The notes under the pieces: generated by a model
Told to the model about the DNA's origin: nothing
Databases searched by the model: none
Seen by the model: only the letters and a program-made list of their open reading frames with translations
Made by a program: the position numbers and the translations under genes
Source: Thermococcus sp.
GTDB lineage: Archaea > Methanobacteriota_B > Thermococci > Thermococcales > Thermococcaceae
Direction: 5' to 3'
NCBI RefSeq assembly: GCF_015523185.1
Contig: NZ_WAKV01000030.1
Coordinates: 1-48,478 of the forward strand
Length of the DNA: 48,478 nt
Part shown: positions 40,258 to 48,478 of the stretch, piece after piece
How positions within the stretch are numbered: the first letter of the stretch is position 1
Layout: each line of letters begins with the position of its first letter

Positions 40258-41724
40258 TCACGCTTCCATCCCCTCAATTTTCTCCTTCCAGTTCCCCGGC
40301 TTCCTGAAGTCCTTCTCAGCGTAGAGGCCCTCCTTCTTCAGTATCCCGCGAGCCGCAAGAAGGCCAGTTGCCGCGGCATTAACGATGTCCCTGCTCAAAC
40401 CGGCGCCGTCTCCAGCGGCGAAAATTCCTTCGATACTAGTTTCGAGGTTCTCATCGACCTCGACTTTCATCGCGTAGTATTTTATCTCCGGTGCATAGAG
40501 TAGCGTATGGTCGCTCGCCACTCCAGGGAGAACGCGGTCGAGCTTCTCCAAGCCCTCGATGATGTTGGTGACAACGCGGTGGGGCAGGGCCATCGCTATG
40601 TCCCCTGGAGTTACGTTCTTCAGCGTCGGCTCGACGTCGCTCCTCCTTATCCTCGTCCATGTGCTCCTCCTCCCCCTCCTCAAATCTCCGAGGCGCTGGA
40701 TTAGTGGCTTGCCCCCACCTATGGTCGTTGCCAGCTGGGCTATGCTCTTCCCGTAGGCCGTTGTGTCTTCCACTGGCTCCGTCAGCTCAATCCTGCTCAG
40801 GAAGGCGAAGTTAGTGTTGTTGCTCTTCTTCTCGTGCATCGAGTGGCCGTTAACACCGACGTAGCCGTCGTAGCGCTCCTCGACGACGAAACCGTTCGGG
40901 TTTGTGCAGAAGGTTCTCACAAAGTCGTCGTAGGTGTCGGTATAGATGTGGAACTTAGGGTCGTGGTTTATGCTCGTTATCGGCTCCATCACTATTGCCG
41001 GAACCTCTACCCTAACTCCAACGTCAATCGGCCCGTGCCTCGCTTTCAGCCCTATTTTTTGGGCAACCTCGTGGAACCAGTCAGCACCACCTCTGCCGGG
41101 GGCAACTATAATGTATCTCGCCTTAATCTCGAAGACGTCCTTTCCGCGCCTGACTTTAACCCATCCCTGGCTGAACTCCAGAGCTTTGGTCCATAGAAGG
41201 AACTTCACACCTTTGCTTTCCAGGTGCTTCTTTATGTCTTCTATAACCTCGGGCGTTCTGTCCGAGCCGATATGACGCTGAATTATCGGGATGAACTTTA
41301 CTCCAGCCTGAGCCGCCCTCTGCTCCCAGTAGCGAACCTGCTCCTGCTTTCCCTTGAAGAGGTTCCCCGGGGCTTTGTGCTTCAGGAAAATCTGGTCTAC
41401 TTCCCAGACGAGCTGCCAGGCGTAGTTTTCATCGCCCGTCAGCTCGCTTAAATCACCGCCTATGTCCGGGCGGAGGTTTATCGTTCCGTCGCTTAATCCA
41501 CCGGCACCGCCGACGCCACTCATTATGTGGCAGGGCTTACACTCTATACAGTAGCCGAGCTCGAACATCGGACAGACGCGCTGTTTGACGTCACCACCTT
41601 CGTCGATGACGAGAACACTTAGCTTACTCTTTTCTGAAAGCTCGTAAGCCGCGAAAAGGCCGGCCGGTCCGGCACCGATAATCACAACGTCGTAGAACCT
41701 TCCTCTTCCTTCACCGGAAACCAT
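40258..41724 (-). CDS. FAD-dependent oxidoreductase (COG2509-like)
   Basis: A 488-residue flavoprotein. YDVVIIGAGPAGLFAAYEL binds FAD. KQRVCPMFELGYCIECKPCHIMSGVGGAGGLSDG carries four cysteines and the G-G-A-G loop typical of the COG2509 group. APGRGGADWFHEVAQKIG, VDVGVRVEVPA-like and GIFAAGDGAGLSRDIVNAAATG complete the family pattern. CTTTTTAAGGG (about 41755-41765, minus strand) is the TATA element. Substrate not known; the cysteines may form a metal or cluster site. Confidence 0.85.
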   Translation of the reverse strand: MVSGEGRGRFYDVVIIGAGPAGLFAAYELSEKSKLSVLVIDEGGDVKQRVCPMFELGYCIECKPCHIMSGVGGAGGLSDGTINLRPDIGGDLSELTGDENYAWQLVWEVDQIFLKHKAPGNLFKGKQEQVRYWEQRAAQAGVKFIPIIQRHIGSDRTPEVIEDIKKHLESKGVKFLLWTKALEFSQGWVKVRRGKDVFEIKARYIIVAPGRGGADWFHEVAQKIGLKARHGPIDVGVRVEVPAIVMEPITSINHDPKFHIYTDTYDDFVRTFCTNPNGFVVEERYDGYVGVNGHSMHEKKSNNTNFAFLSRIELTEPVEDTTAYGKSIAQLATTIGGGKPLIQRLGDLRRGRRSTWTRIRRSDVEPTLKNVTPGDIAMALPHRVVTNIIEGLEKLDRVLPGVASDHTLLYAPEIKYYAMKVEVDENLETSIEGIFAAGDGAGLSRDIVNAAATGLLAARGILKKEGLYAEKDFRKPGNWKEKIEGMEA

Positions 41725-41897
41725 ATTTCCCTTACCGAGTTCTATGGCTTCGCCCTTAAAAAGCTTTTGGCAAGTTTTTGGTTAATTATGGGCTATCTTT
41801 ATCTCAAGTTTAACTTGTCTATGCCAACAGCAGACCGAAGCCTTTAATACCTTCCGCGGGAACTTTCAAGGATGTGATACAATAGAGCGTCCACTGA

Positions 41898-42180
41898 GGG
41901 TTAAGGCCAAAAAGGCGAGGGTTCTTCACACGAAGAAAAAGCTTCTCCGAGCTCAAGTCTGAGATAGAAAAAACAAGCGAAGAAGTAGAAGAAGCCAAAA
42001 AGGCTCTTGAAAACTTAGCTGCGAGTGCTGAGGAAACCACAGCCAGTGCTCAGCAGGTCAGTGCGAGCGCCCAGGAGCAGGCTTCTGCTCTTGAGGAGGT
42101 TAAGAGGAATATCCTTGACCTTAGAAAGATAGTCAACGAGCTTAGGAGTGCTATTGATTTTATCCGGGTGGAGGGCTGAG
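41898..42180 (+). pseudogene. C-terminal remnant of a methyl-accepting chemotaxis protein
   Basis: The frame is open after a TGA at 41895-41897 and has no start codon. It reads ...RRKSFSELKSEIEKTSEEVEEAKKALENLAASAEE (written here in parts: FSELKSEIEK, TSEEVEEAKK, ALENLAASAEE), then TTASAQQVSASAQEQASALE and EVKRNILDLRKIV. The A-S-A-E-E-T/Q-E-Q-A-S-A pattern is the methylation helix 2 of a chemoreceptor. The sensor, HAMP and signalling tip are gone. It stops at 42180 and the RecA-like pseudogene starts 3 bases later. Confidence 0.75.
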
Positions 42181-42182
42181 AT

Positions 42183-42937
42183 ATGGAACCAGTACTAGAG
42201 ATGGATGTTGTTGGAGAGCTTCTCAAGGGTAGCTTGGAAAATGGCTCTGTAACTTCCATTCTCTATGATGCATACTCTTTAGGATGGACACTTGGCTTTG
42301 AGGTCTTTAGGACATTATTGGATGGGGGCTTTTTTGGAGTTATTCACAACTACTCTCTCCCAGTTCCACGGCTTGTTTCTCGGGCTTTGTTTATGGGACT
42401 TAATATTACGGAGCTTTCTAAAAAGAACTCTCTGAGAATTGTTGATATCTTTGGATCTCGTTATAGCGTACCAATATCAGACCCCTATGTTATTAGAGTA
42501 GAAACCCCAGTGAAGACACGCTAACACCAAAAATTGAAAAGATATACCGGGAGAGTATTTACCTGGTTTCAGGGGATAGGGGTATAATAAAGCTAGTTTA
42601 TACACTTGATGGAACGGTTGTAATGTTTGGAGAAAAGCCAACGCTCAGGCTTTTAAACTCAGAAGTCGCATTTCTCGCGAGAGAATCCATTAGTCATAGA
42701 ATATCAGCAATAATTCTTCTTAACACTGATGTAGTTTCAGAGCGACTTGTTGCGTGGGTATCGAGTATCTCAGACACAATGGTTGCCTTCAGGTCAAGCA
42801 TAAAAGAAGATGAACTAGTTGAGAGAATGATTATTCTAAAGACTCCTAGCCCTCATTTTGAACCTGTGACATATGAATTTAGGATATCCACTGAAAATGG
42901 AAAAGCTCATAATCTTCACTTTGAGAGGCTTAATTAG
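42183..42937 (+). pseudogene. RecA-like protein with degenerate P-loop, frameshifted
   Basis: Paralogue of the gene at 7988-8734. The first part reads YSLGWTLGFEVFRTLLDGGF, then FGVIHNYSLPVPRLVSRALF and SLRIVDIFGSRYS, matching GSYGWALGVEIFKSFL, GIVANYSLP and LAVIDVFGS of the intact gene. At about 42506 the frame changes. Restoring one A in GAAACCCC gives VENPSEDTLTPKIEKIYRES, and reading then continues to the TAG at 42935-42937 through VYTLDGTVVMFGEKPTLRLL and RISAIILLNTDVVSERLVAW. One base lost in a short homopolymer is the simplest cause; a sequencing error is possible. Confidence 0.78.
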
Positions 42938-42990
42938 CTCGGCCAACCGAGTGCTCATCACGACTCAGCCAGTGCCGGTATCGTCATCGC
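42936..42990 (-). ncRNA. C/D-box guide sRNA divergent from the MarC-family gene
   Basis: On the minus strand: C ATGACGA (42987-42981), 12-base guide, D' CTGA (42968-42965), 3-base spacer, C' GTGATGA (42961-42955), 12-base guide, D CCGA (42942-42939). Spacings are all canonical. The TATA element ATTTAAAAAG (about 43010-43019 plus coordinates) lies about 25 bases upstream. Predicted targets are CCAGUGCCGGUA (fifth base U) and CCAACCGAGUGC (fifth base C). It touches the stop of the RecA-like pseudogene. Confidence 0.88.
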
Positions 42991-43009
42991 CTTCCAAAGT
43001 TGGCATAGC

Positions 43010-43019
43010 TTTTTAAATC
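43010..43019. promoter_or_regulatory. Shared bidirectional TATA element (MarC-family gene and C/D sRNA)
   Basis: TTTTTAAAT reads as TATA on both strands. Its centre at about 43014 is 25 bases from the ATG at 43039 on the plus strand and about 25 bases from the predicted sRNA start near 42989 on the minus strand. No second TATA is visible for either gene. Confidence 0.6.
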
Positions 43020-43038
43020 GCTTTCCCCAGCTCCAGTC

Positions 43039-43653
43039 ATGAGCGAGCTTTCAACGATACTCAGCTCTGCACTGCTCATGCTCATCATGATAGACCCGAG
43101 CGATAAGATACTCCTGGTTACGTTTCTCCGCGAGGACTTCCACATAGAGGATATAAAGGCCCTTATAATCCGGGCGAACCTCATAGGTTTCCTCCTCCTC
43201 GCGAGTTTCGCCGTTGCGGGTCAGATAATCCTTCAGGAGATTTTTCACATCGATATAAGCGCCCTAAAGGTAGCTGGTGGCTTCGTTCTCTTCAAGATAG
43301 GCCTTGAGGCCCTCGAAGGCGGTGGAATGTTCACCCTCAAGAGGGAGAGGGACATACTGGCCTTAGCGGCAGTTCCGGTAGCGATGCCTCTCATAGCCGG
43401 TCCAGCAGCCATAACCGCGGTAATCACCCTCACAGCTGAATACGGCTACGTTGTTTCCCTCTCCGCTACGGCCATAGCGATAGCGCTCGTTGCCATCTCA
43501 ATGTTCATAGCGCTCTACATGATGAAGTCCGTGAACAAAACTGCGCTAAGCGTTACAATCAGGATAATAGGCCTCTTCATAATGGCTATCGGGGCCCAGA
43601 TGATGGTCGAGGGCGTCGTTGGAATCTACCTCCTCATGACTTCCGCCGGATGA
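43039..43653 (+). CDS. MarC/UPF0056 family membrane protein (SnatA-like)
   Basis: A 204-residue protein with six predicted helices. [32 protein letters not shown] and [21 protein letters not shown] are typical of the MarC family. A Thermococcus member, SnatA, transports small neutral amino acids such as glycine and alanine with sodium or protons, so this role is likely. The ATG at 43039 is about 25 bases from the TATA element, giving a leaderless mRNA. Confidence 0.88.
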   Translation: MSELSTILSSALLMLIMIDPSDKILLVTFLREDFHIEDIKALIIRANLIGFLLLASFAVAGQIILQEIFHIDISALKVAGGFVLFKIGLEALEGGGMFTLKRERDILALAAVPVAMPLIAGPAAITAVITLTAEYGYVVSLSATAIAIALVAISMFIALYMMKSVNKTALSVTIRIIGLFIMAIGAQMMVEGVVGIYLLMTSAG

Positions 43654-43716
43654 ACATCCAAAAGGCCGGGATAACCTTTTAACTTCTCCCTTCCCTCTTC
43701 CGAAAAGGTGAAAGGC

Positions 43717-45024
43717 ATGAAGGTAGAACGCGTTAAGGGAACGAGGGATTTTCTTCCCGAGGAAATGGCGAAGAGAAGGTGGGTATTCGAGAGAATACGA
43801 GAGGTCTTTGAGCGTTACAACTTCACCGAGGTTCTCACTCCTACATTTGAATACACGGAGCTCTTCAAACTGAGGAGCGGTGAGGAGGTCGTCAAACAGC
43901 TCTACGCCTTCGTTGATAAAGGGGGAAGGGACATCTCCCTCAGGCCGGACATGACTTCGAGCGTCGCCCGCTTGTATGTCAACTCGTTCCAGACCGCTCC
44001 AAAGCCGATAAAGTGGTACTACATAGCCAACATGTTCCGCTACGAAGAACCTCAGAGCGGTCGCTTTAGGGAGTTCTGGCAGGCTGGAGTGGAGCTCATT
44101 GGTAGCGATAAAGTTGAGGCCGATGCGGAGGTTATAGCGCTCTTCGTTGAGAGCTACCTCGCGACCGGTTTAGAGGACTTCACGGTGAACATCGGTGACA
44201 GGATTTTACTCGACGAGTTCGCTAAGATGCTCAACGTTGAAGACGACATCGGACTTATGAGGCTTATAGACAAGAAAGACAAACTCTCCAGAGAGGAGTT
44301 TGTTAACGCCCTGAAGGACTTCGGGCTGGGCGATGAGGGTGTAGAGAAAGTGCTCTCGCTGATTGAAATCAAGGGAAATCCAGATGAAGTCCTTCCAAAG
44401 GCCGAAGAGCTTTTTAGGAGTGAAGAGGCTAGGGCCGAAATTAAGAGGCTCTACGAACTCGTTGACCTCCTCGATGCCTACGGCGTCTCAAGGTGGATTA
44501 AGATAGACCTCGGAATCGCTCGCGGTTTCGACTACTACACCAGCGTCGTGTTTGAGGCGATAGCGCCTAACGACCTTGGAATCGGCTCGATTGGTGGGGG
44601 TGGACGTTACGACAACCTCATAGAGGTCTTTGGTGGAAAACCGACTCCCGCAACTGGCTTTGCCATCGGCCTTGAGAGACTAATTCCAATTCTCGAGTGG
44701 AAGGGCCTTATTCCCGAGGTCAAGCTCAGGCCAGATGTTTATGTGATTCCCATCGGGGACGAGAAGGAAATCAAAAGGACTGCAGTTGAGGTTCTCTCCG
44801 CTTTGAGGAGGGCGGGAATCAAGGCCGACATCGAGCTGATGGGGAGGAAGCTCAGGAAAGCTTTGGACTACGCGGGCAGGCTTAAAGTACCTTACGTTGT
44901 CCTCGTCGGCAAGAGGGACCTTGAGAAGGGCAACGCCACAATCAGGGACATGGAGAGCGGGGAGCAGATTGTTGTGAAGAAGGAGGAAGTAGTCAGCGAA
45001 CTCACGAGACTGCTGGGAGTTTAA
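43717..45024 (+). CDS. hisS: Histidyl-tRNA synthetase
   Basis: Class II synthetase, 435 residues. MKVERVKGTRDFLPEEM is the usual start. YTELFKLRSGEEVVKQLYAFVDKGGRDISLRPDMTSSVARLY (in pieces: FKLRSGEEVVKQ, LRPDMTSSVARLY) gives motif 2 surroundings. MFRYEEPQSGRFREFWQAG is motif 2, LGIARGFDYYTSVVFEA the histidine-A motif, and GGGGRYDNLIEVFGG plus ATGFAIGLERLI motif 3. The anticodon-binding domain is C-terminal. The ATG at 43717 follows AGGTG; a GTG at 43708 overlaps that site. TTTTAAC upstream is the TATA element. Confidence 0.96.
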   Translation: MKVERVKGTRDFLPEEMAKRRWVFERIREVFERYNFTEVLTPTFEYTELFKLRSGEEVVKQLYAFVDKGGRDISLRPDMTSSVARLYVNSFQTAPKPIKWYYIANMFRYEEPQSGRFREFWQAGVELIGSDKVEADAEVIALFVESYLATGLEDFTVNIGDRILLDEFAKMLNVEDDIGLMRLIDKKDKLSREEFVNALKDFGLGDEGVEKVLSLIEIKGNPDEVLPKAEELFRSEEARAEIKRLYELVDLLDAYGVSRWIKIDLGIARGFDYYTSVVFEAIAPNDLGIGSIGGGGRYDNLIEVFGGKPTPATGFAIGLERLIPILEWKGLIPEVKLRPDVYVIPIGDEKEIKRTAVEVLSALRRAGIKADIELMGRKLRKALDYAGRLKVPYVVLVGKRDLEKGNATIRDMESGEQIVVKKEEVVSELTRLLGV

Positions 45025-45182
45025 AGCTTGAACTCCCTTGCCTTTCTTTTCATTCTCCACTCCTCGAGTTTCCTCACGAAGGGACACCGGGAGCGCCACC
45101 TTTGAAAGGCCCTCCTTATAACACCGCACACGCGAACCACCAGAGTTTATAATGGATAACCGTTAAAATCCTTTGTGTCATA

Positions 45183-45236
45183 GGGATGATGAGTCTGGAG
45201 CCCCCTGAGTAATGATGAGGTTTCGCGGGGCTGACC
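45183..45236 (+). ncRNA. C/D-box guide sRNA between hisS and the coiled-coil gene
   Basis: Textbook form: C ATGATGA 45186-45192, 12-base guide GTCTGGAGCCCC, D' CTGA 45205-45208, 3-base spacer, C' ATGATGA 45212-45218, 12-base guide GGTTTCGCGGGG, D CTGA 45231-45234. Both internal boxes match the consensus perfectly. TATA-like elements at 45146-45153 and 45163-45168 lie upstream. Predicted targets are GGGGCUCCAGAC (fifth base C) and CCCCGCGAAACC (fifth base G). The coiled-coil gene begins 5 bases after box D. Confidence 0.93.
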
Positions 45237-45239
45237 GGT

Positions 45240-45533
45240 ATGAAGAGGCGCCTCTGTAAGGAATACATTCAGGAGATTGAGAGGCTCGAACGTTCAATCC
45301 GCGAGCTGGAGGAGGAGATAATCGAGCTAAGGATGCAGTTGAGGCTTAAGGTTGACGAGGCCAACAGACTGGCTATAGAAAACGAGAGCCTCAGGTACAA
45401 GCTTGAGTTAGCGAAAAGACGCGAGGCTTACCTCCTCGAGCTCCTTCAAAAGCTCAAGAGACCCCTGGTTATTGTTAATCCCGATGAGTTCGAGGACGTT
45501 AATGTTGATTTGAACCCTGACTTGAGGGAGTGA
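45240..45533 (+). CDS. Coiled-coil hypothetical protein (97 aa)
   Basis: Not recognised. Residues about 8-70 form one continuous heptad coiled coil ([40 protein letters not shown]). The tail [20 protein letters not shown] is a strand and an acidic end. There is no good Shine-Dalgarno before the ATG, which lies 5 bases after a C/D sRNA, so it may be translated from a leader containing that RNA or from a processed transcript. Codon use fits a true gene. Confidence 0.65.
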   Translation: MKRRLCKEYIQEIERLERSIRELEEEIIELRMQLRLKVDEANRLAIENESLRYKLELAKRREAYLLELLQKLKRPLVIVNPDEFEDVNVDLNPDLRE

Positions 45534-45588
45534 GAAAACCTTAATAGGACTCTCCCTTTTCTTAAGTCAGTTCAAAGGGGTGAAAGTT

Positions 45589-48330
45589 ATGAGCATGGAC
45601 ATGACGACCAGAATGTTTAAGGAGGAGGGCTGGATTAGGAAGAAGTGCCCAAAGTGCGGTAAGTACTTCTGGACGCTCGACCCTGACAGGGAAACCTGTG
45701 GCGACCCGCCCTGTGACGAGTACCAGTTCATCGGAAAGCCCGGAATACCGAAGAAGTACACCCTAGATGAGATGCGCGAAAAGTTCCTCAGCTTCTTCGA
45801 GAAGCACGGCCATGGCAGGGTTAAGCGCTACCCCGTCCTTCCGCGCTGGAGGGACGATGTACTCCTCGTTGGCGCTTCAATCATGGACTTCCAGCCGTGG
45901 GTTATAAGCGGCGAAGCGGACCCACCGGCGAACCCTCTAACCATAAGCCAGCCTTCAATAAGGTTCACAGATATTGACAACGTCGGAATAACGGGAAGAC
46001 ACTTCACGATTTTTGAAATGATGGCGCATCACGCCTTTAATTATCCGGGCAAGCCAGTATACTGGATGGACGAGACGGTCGAGCTTGCCTTCGAGTTCTT
46101 CACCAAGGAGCTCAAAATGAAGGCTGAAGACATAACCTTCAAGGAGAACCCCTGGGCCGGTGGAGGAAACGCAGGACCGGCCTTCGAGGTGCTCTACCGC
46201 GGTTTAGAGGTGGCCACCCTCGTTTTCATGCAGTATAAGAAGGCCCCAGAAAATGCAGACCCGAGCCAAGTTGTCGAGATAAAGGGTGAAAAGTACGTTC
46301 CGATGGAGACGAAGGTCGTAGATACCGGCTACGGCCTTGAAAGGCTTGTGTGGATGAGCCACGGGACGCCAACGGCTTACGACGCTGTCTTAGGCTATGT
46401 CATTGAGCCACTCAAGAAGATGGCTGGAATAGAGAAGATAGACGAAAGAATCCTGATGGAGAACTCTAGATTGGCTGGAATGTTCGACATCGAGGACATG
46501 GGTGACCTGCGCTATTTAAGGGAGCAGGTGGCAAAGCGCGTCGGCATAACCGTCGAGGAGCTTGAGAAGGCTGTAAGACCCTACGAGCTCATCTACGCGA
46601 TAGCGGACCACACCAAGGCCTTAACCTTCATGCTAGCGGATGGTGTCATTCCCTCCAATGTCAAGGCCGGTTACCTAGCGCGCCTGCTCATTAGAAAGAG
46701 CATAAGGCACCTCAGAGAGCTTGGCCTTGAGATACCGCTGAGTGAGATAGTTGCGATGCACATAAAGGAGCTTTCTCCAACTTTCCCCGAGTTCAAGGAG
46801 ATGGAGGATGTGATTCTGGACATAATCAACGTCGAGGAGAAGCGCTACCAGGAGACGCTGAAGAGGGGAAGTGAGCTGGTGAAGAGGGAAATAGCGAAGC
46901 TCAAGAAGAAGGGCATCAACGAGCTCCCGCTGGAAAAACTCATACTCTTCTACGAGAGCCACGGCTTAACGCCAGAGATAGTGGCGGAAGTGGCCCAGAG
47001 GGAGGGCATCAAAGTTCACATACCGGACAACTTCTACACCCTCGTTGCCAAGCAGGCCGAGAAGACAGAAAAGAAAACAGCTGGAGAATACGTGGTGGAC
47101 TTCGAGCTCCTCAAGGATTTGCCGGACACGAGGACGCTCTACTACGAGGACCCCTTCATGAGGGAGTTCGATGCGGAAGTGCTTAAAGTAATAGACAACT
47201 GGGTAGTGCTCAACCAGACAGCCTTCTATCCTGAAGGTGGCGGTCAGCCCTACGACACTGGAATTCTGGAGATCAACGGCGAGGAGGTCAAGGTGACCAA
47301 CGTCCAGAAGGTCGGGAAGGTCATCCTGCACAAGGTCGAGAGACCGGAGCTCTTCAGGGAAGGGGCCAAAGTTCACGGTCGGCTCGACTGGGAGAGAAGA
47401 ATCCAGCACATGCGCCACCACACGGGAACGCACGTCCTCATGGGCGCCTTAGTGAGGGTTCTCGGAAAGCACGTCTGGCAGGCAGGTTCACAACTCCACA
47501 CCGACTGGGCTAGGCTTGATATAAGCCACTACAAGCGCATAACCGAGGAGGAACTGAGGGAAATTGAGCGCTTAGCGAACCGCGTCGTCATGGAGAACAG
47601 GAAGGTCACCTGGGAGTGGTTGCCAAGAACGGAGGCGGAAATGAAGTATGGCTTCAGGCTCTACCAGGGTGGAGTCGTTCCCGGAAGGGTTATCAGGGTT
47701 CTCAAGATAGAGGACTGGGATGTGCAAGCGTGCGGTGGAACGCATCTCCCCAACACTGGACTAATCGGCCCGATTAAGATTCTGAGAACGGAGCGCATAC
47801 AAGACGGCGTTGAGCGTATCATATTTGCGGCTGGAGAGGCGGCTATAAATTGGATGCAGGAGACGGAGAGGCTCCTCAAGAGAACTGCCGAAATCTTCCG
47901 CGTTCCTCCGGAGAAAGTTCCAGAGACTGCCGAGAGGTTCTTCAACGAGTGGAAAGAGGCCAGAAAAGAGGTCGAAAAGCTAAGGAAAGAGCTGGCAAAG
48001 CTTCTCGTCTACGAGCTTGAGAACGAGGTCGAGAAGATTGGCGAGGTGGAGTTCATAGGCAAGGTCGTTGAAGGAACTATGGACGACCTCCGTGAGGCGG
48101 CCAACAGGCTCAGGAAGGATAAGCGCGTTATCGTTCTCATAAGCAGGGAAGGCCACTTCGTCGTGGCCGTTGGCGATGGCCTCGACATCAAGGCGGGCGA
48201 GCTTGCCAGGGTAATAACTTCCGTCGCCGGCGGTGGCGGAGGCGGAAGGAAAGAATTAGCTCAGGGCAGGATAAAGAACCCGCTGAAGGCCGAAGAGGCC
48301 ATTGAAGAGGTGAAGAAGAGACTCGGCTGA
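45589..48330 (+). CDS. alaS: Alanyl-tRNA synthetase
   Basis: Archaeal-type AlaRS of 913 residues. The N-terminal [20 protein letters not shown] is a zinc-binding start typical of archaeal enzymes. [28 protein letters not shown] (in pieces) and [11 protein letters not shown] carry class II motifs. The editing domain shows [20 protein letters not shown] and [13 protein letters not shown], the H-x3-H and C-x3-H zinc site. The C-terminal coiled coil and DHHA1 domain end [14 protein letters not shown]. The ATG at 45589 follows GGGGTGA; a GTG at 45580 overlaps that site. Confidence 0.97.
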   Translation: MSMDMTTRMFKEEGWIRKKCPKCGKYFWTLDPDRETCGDPPCDEYQFIGKPGIPKKYTLDEMREKFLSFFEKHGHGRVKRYPVLPRWRDDVLLVGASIMDFQPWVISGEADPPANPLTISQPSIRFTDIDNVGITGRHFTIFEMMAHHAFNYPGKPVYWMDETVELAFEFFTKELKMKAEDITFKENPWAGGGNAGPAFEVLYRGLEVATLVFMQYKKAPENADPSQVVEIKGEKYVPMETKVVDTGYGLERLVWMSHGTPTAYDAVLGYVIEPLKKMAGIEKIDERILMENSRLAGMFDIEDMGDLRYLREQVAKRVGITVEELEKAVRPYELIYAIADHTKALTFMLADGVIPSNVKAGYLARLLIRKSIRHLRELGLEIPLSEIVAMHIKELSPTFPEFKEMEDVILDIINVEEKRYQETLKRGSELVKREIAKLKKKGINELPLEKLILFYESHGLTPEIVAEVAQREGIKVHIPDNFYTLVAKQAEKTEKKTAGEYVVDFELLKDLPDTRTLYYEDPFMREFDAEVLKVIDNWVVLNQTAFYPEGGGQPYDTGILEINGEEVKVTNVQKVGKVILHKVERPELFREGAKVHGRLDWERRIQHMRHHTGTHVLMGALVRVLGKHVWQAGSQLHTDWARLDISHYKRITEEELREIERLANRVVMENRKVTWEWLPRTEAEMKYGFRLYQGGVVPGRVIRVLKIEDWDVQACGGTHLPNTGLIGPIKILRTERIQDGVERIIFAAGEAAINWMQETERLLKRTAEIFRVPPEKVPETAERFFNEWKEARKEVEKLRKELAKLLVYELENEVEKIGEVEFIGKVVEGTMDDLREAANRLRKDKRVIVLISREGHFVVAVGDGLDIKAGELARVITSVAGGGGGGRKELAQGRIKNPLKAEEAIEEVKKRLG

Positions 48331-48353
48331 GCTTCCCTTCTTTATCCTTTGGG

Positions 48354-48478
48354 GTGCCCAAAATCAAGGTCAAGACCCTAACACGGGAAATAGTTAATCT
48401 CACTCAAGAACTCGGCCTGAAAGCTGTTCCAGAGTATAGAACACCGGACGGAACGCGGATAGACGTGGCGATTCTGAA
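48354..48478 (+). CDS. Start of an unrecognised gene, cut by the window end
   Basis: From a GTG at 48354 the frame is open to the last base, 41 codons. It reads VPKIKVKTLTREIVNLTQEL, then GLKAVPEYRTPDGTRIDVAI. The Glu/Asp with R-I-D-V-A-I resembles the core of PD-(D/E)XK-type nuclease-like proteins, but too little is present to decide. It starts 23 bases after alaS. Confidence 0.5.
   Translation, partial: MPKIKVKTLTREIVNLTQELGLKAVPEYRTPDGTRIDVAIL

Noticed and set aside
42500-42530. Programmed frameshift in the RecA-like gene at 42183
   Set aside because: No slippery heptamer or downstream structure was seen, and the neighbouring receptor gene is also decayed, so mutation or sequencing error is simpler.
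1-48478. CRISPR array, rRNA or tRNA genes
   Set aside because: No direct-repeat arrays, no rRNA-like stretches and no tRNA cloverleaf patterns were recognised in reading both strands; a covariance-model scan would settle tRNAs.

Overview
The window is chromosomal DNA of a hyperthermophilic euryarchaeon of the order Thermococcales, most likely a Thermococcus. The sequence shows archaeal-type TATA boxes about 25 nt upstream of starts (several with no leader), GGTGA/GGAGG Shine-Dalgarno sites, and GTG/TTG starts. It also has a perfect Tgr operator in front of a GH57 4-alpha-glucanotransferase, a CGP-CTERM surface protein, a DUF257 protein, a TtuA-type thiolase and five C/D-box guide RNAs. Both ends cut genes: an M32 carboxypeptidase on the left and an unrecognised ORF on the right. 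No rRNA, tRNA, IS element or CRISPR array was seen.

Left part (1-9.9 kb): housekeeping and small accessory genes. These are an M32 carboxypeptidase, a VapB antitoxin with a doubly broken vapC, an ASCH protein behind a geranylgeranyl-reductase-like flavoprotein, pyroglutamyl peptidase, a DUF460 RNase H-fold/coiled-coil protein, the C-terminal stump of an archaeal AAA ATPase, an Ncs6/TtuA-family thiolase, a RecA-like protein with a degenerate P-loop, and a PDZ-containing site-2 protease.

Centre (9.95-29.2 kb): a surface-glycan locus. Two GT4 and two GT2-like glycosyltransferases surround an AT-rich island (about 11.9-18.9 kb). The island carries a 3,4-ketoisomerase, an N-acetyltransferase and a DegT aminotransferase, which should turn dTDP-4-keto-6-deoxyglucose into a dTDP-3-acetamido-3,6-dideoxyhexose. 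It also carries two convergent sulfatase/phosphatase-fold proteins. A rmlABCD block supplies dTDP-L-rhamnose and shares the RmlA/RmlB intermediate with the island. Next comes a same-strand run: ATP sulfurylase, DHH phosphoesterase, type I phosphodiesterase, APS kinase, TSUP anion transporter and a polysaccharide flippase. This ties PAPS production and recycling to glycan export and suggests a sulfated surface glycan.

Right-centre (29.2-41.7 kb): two tandem C/D sRNAs, a cation-efflux protein under a 20-bp palindrome, MfnA-type decarboxylase, a CPA2 antiporter, a divergent leaderless gene pair, a dolichol-kinase-like protein, the GH57 enzyme, a DUF257 protein, TtuA whose stop codon lies inside a C/D sRNA, a DUF4855-like/CGP-CTERM pair and an FAD oxidoreductase.

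Right end (41.8-48.5 kb): a decayed chemoreceptor/RecA-like pair, a C/D sRNA sharing a TATA element with a MarC/SnatA transporter, hisS, another C/D sRNA, a coiled-coil protein and alaS.
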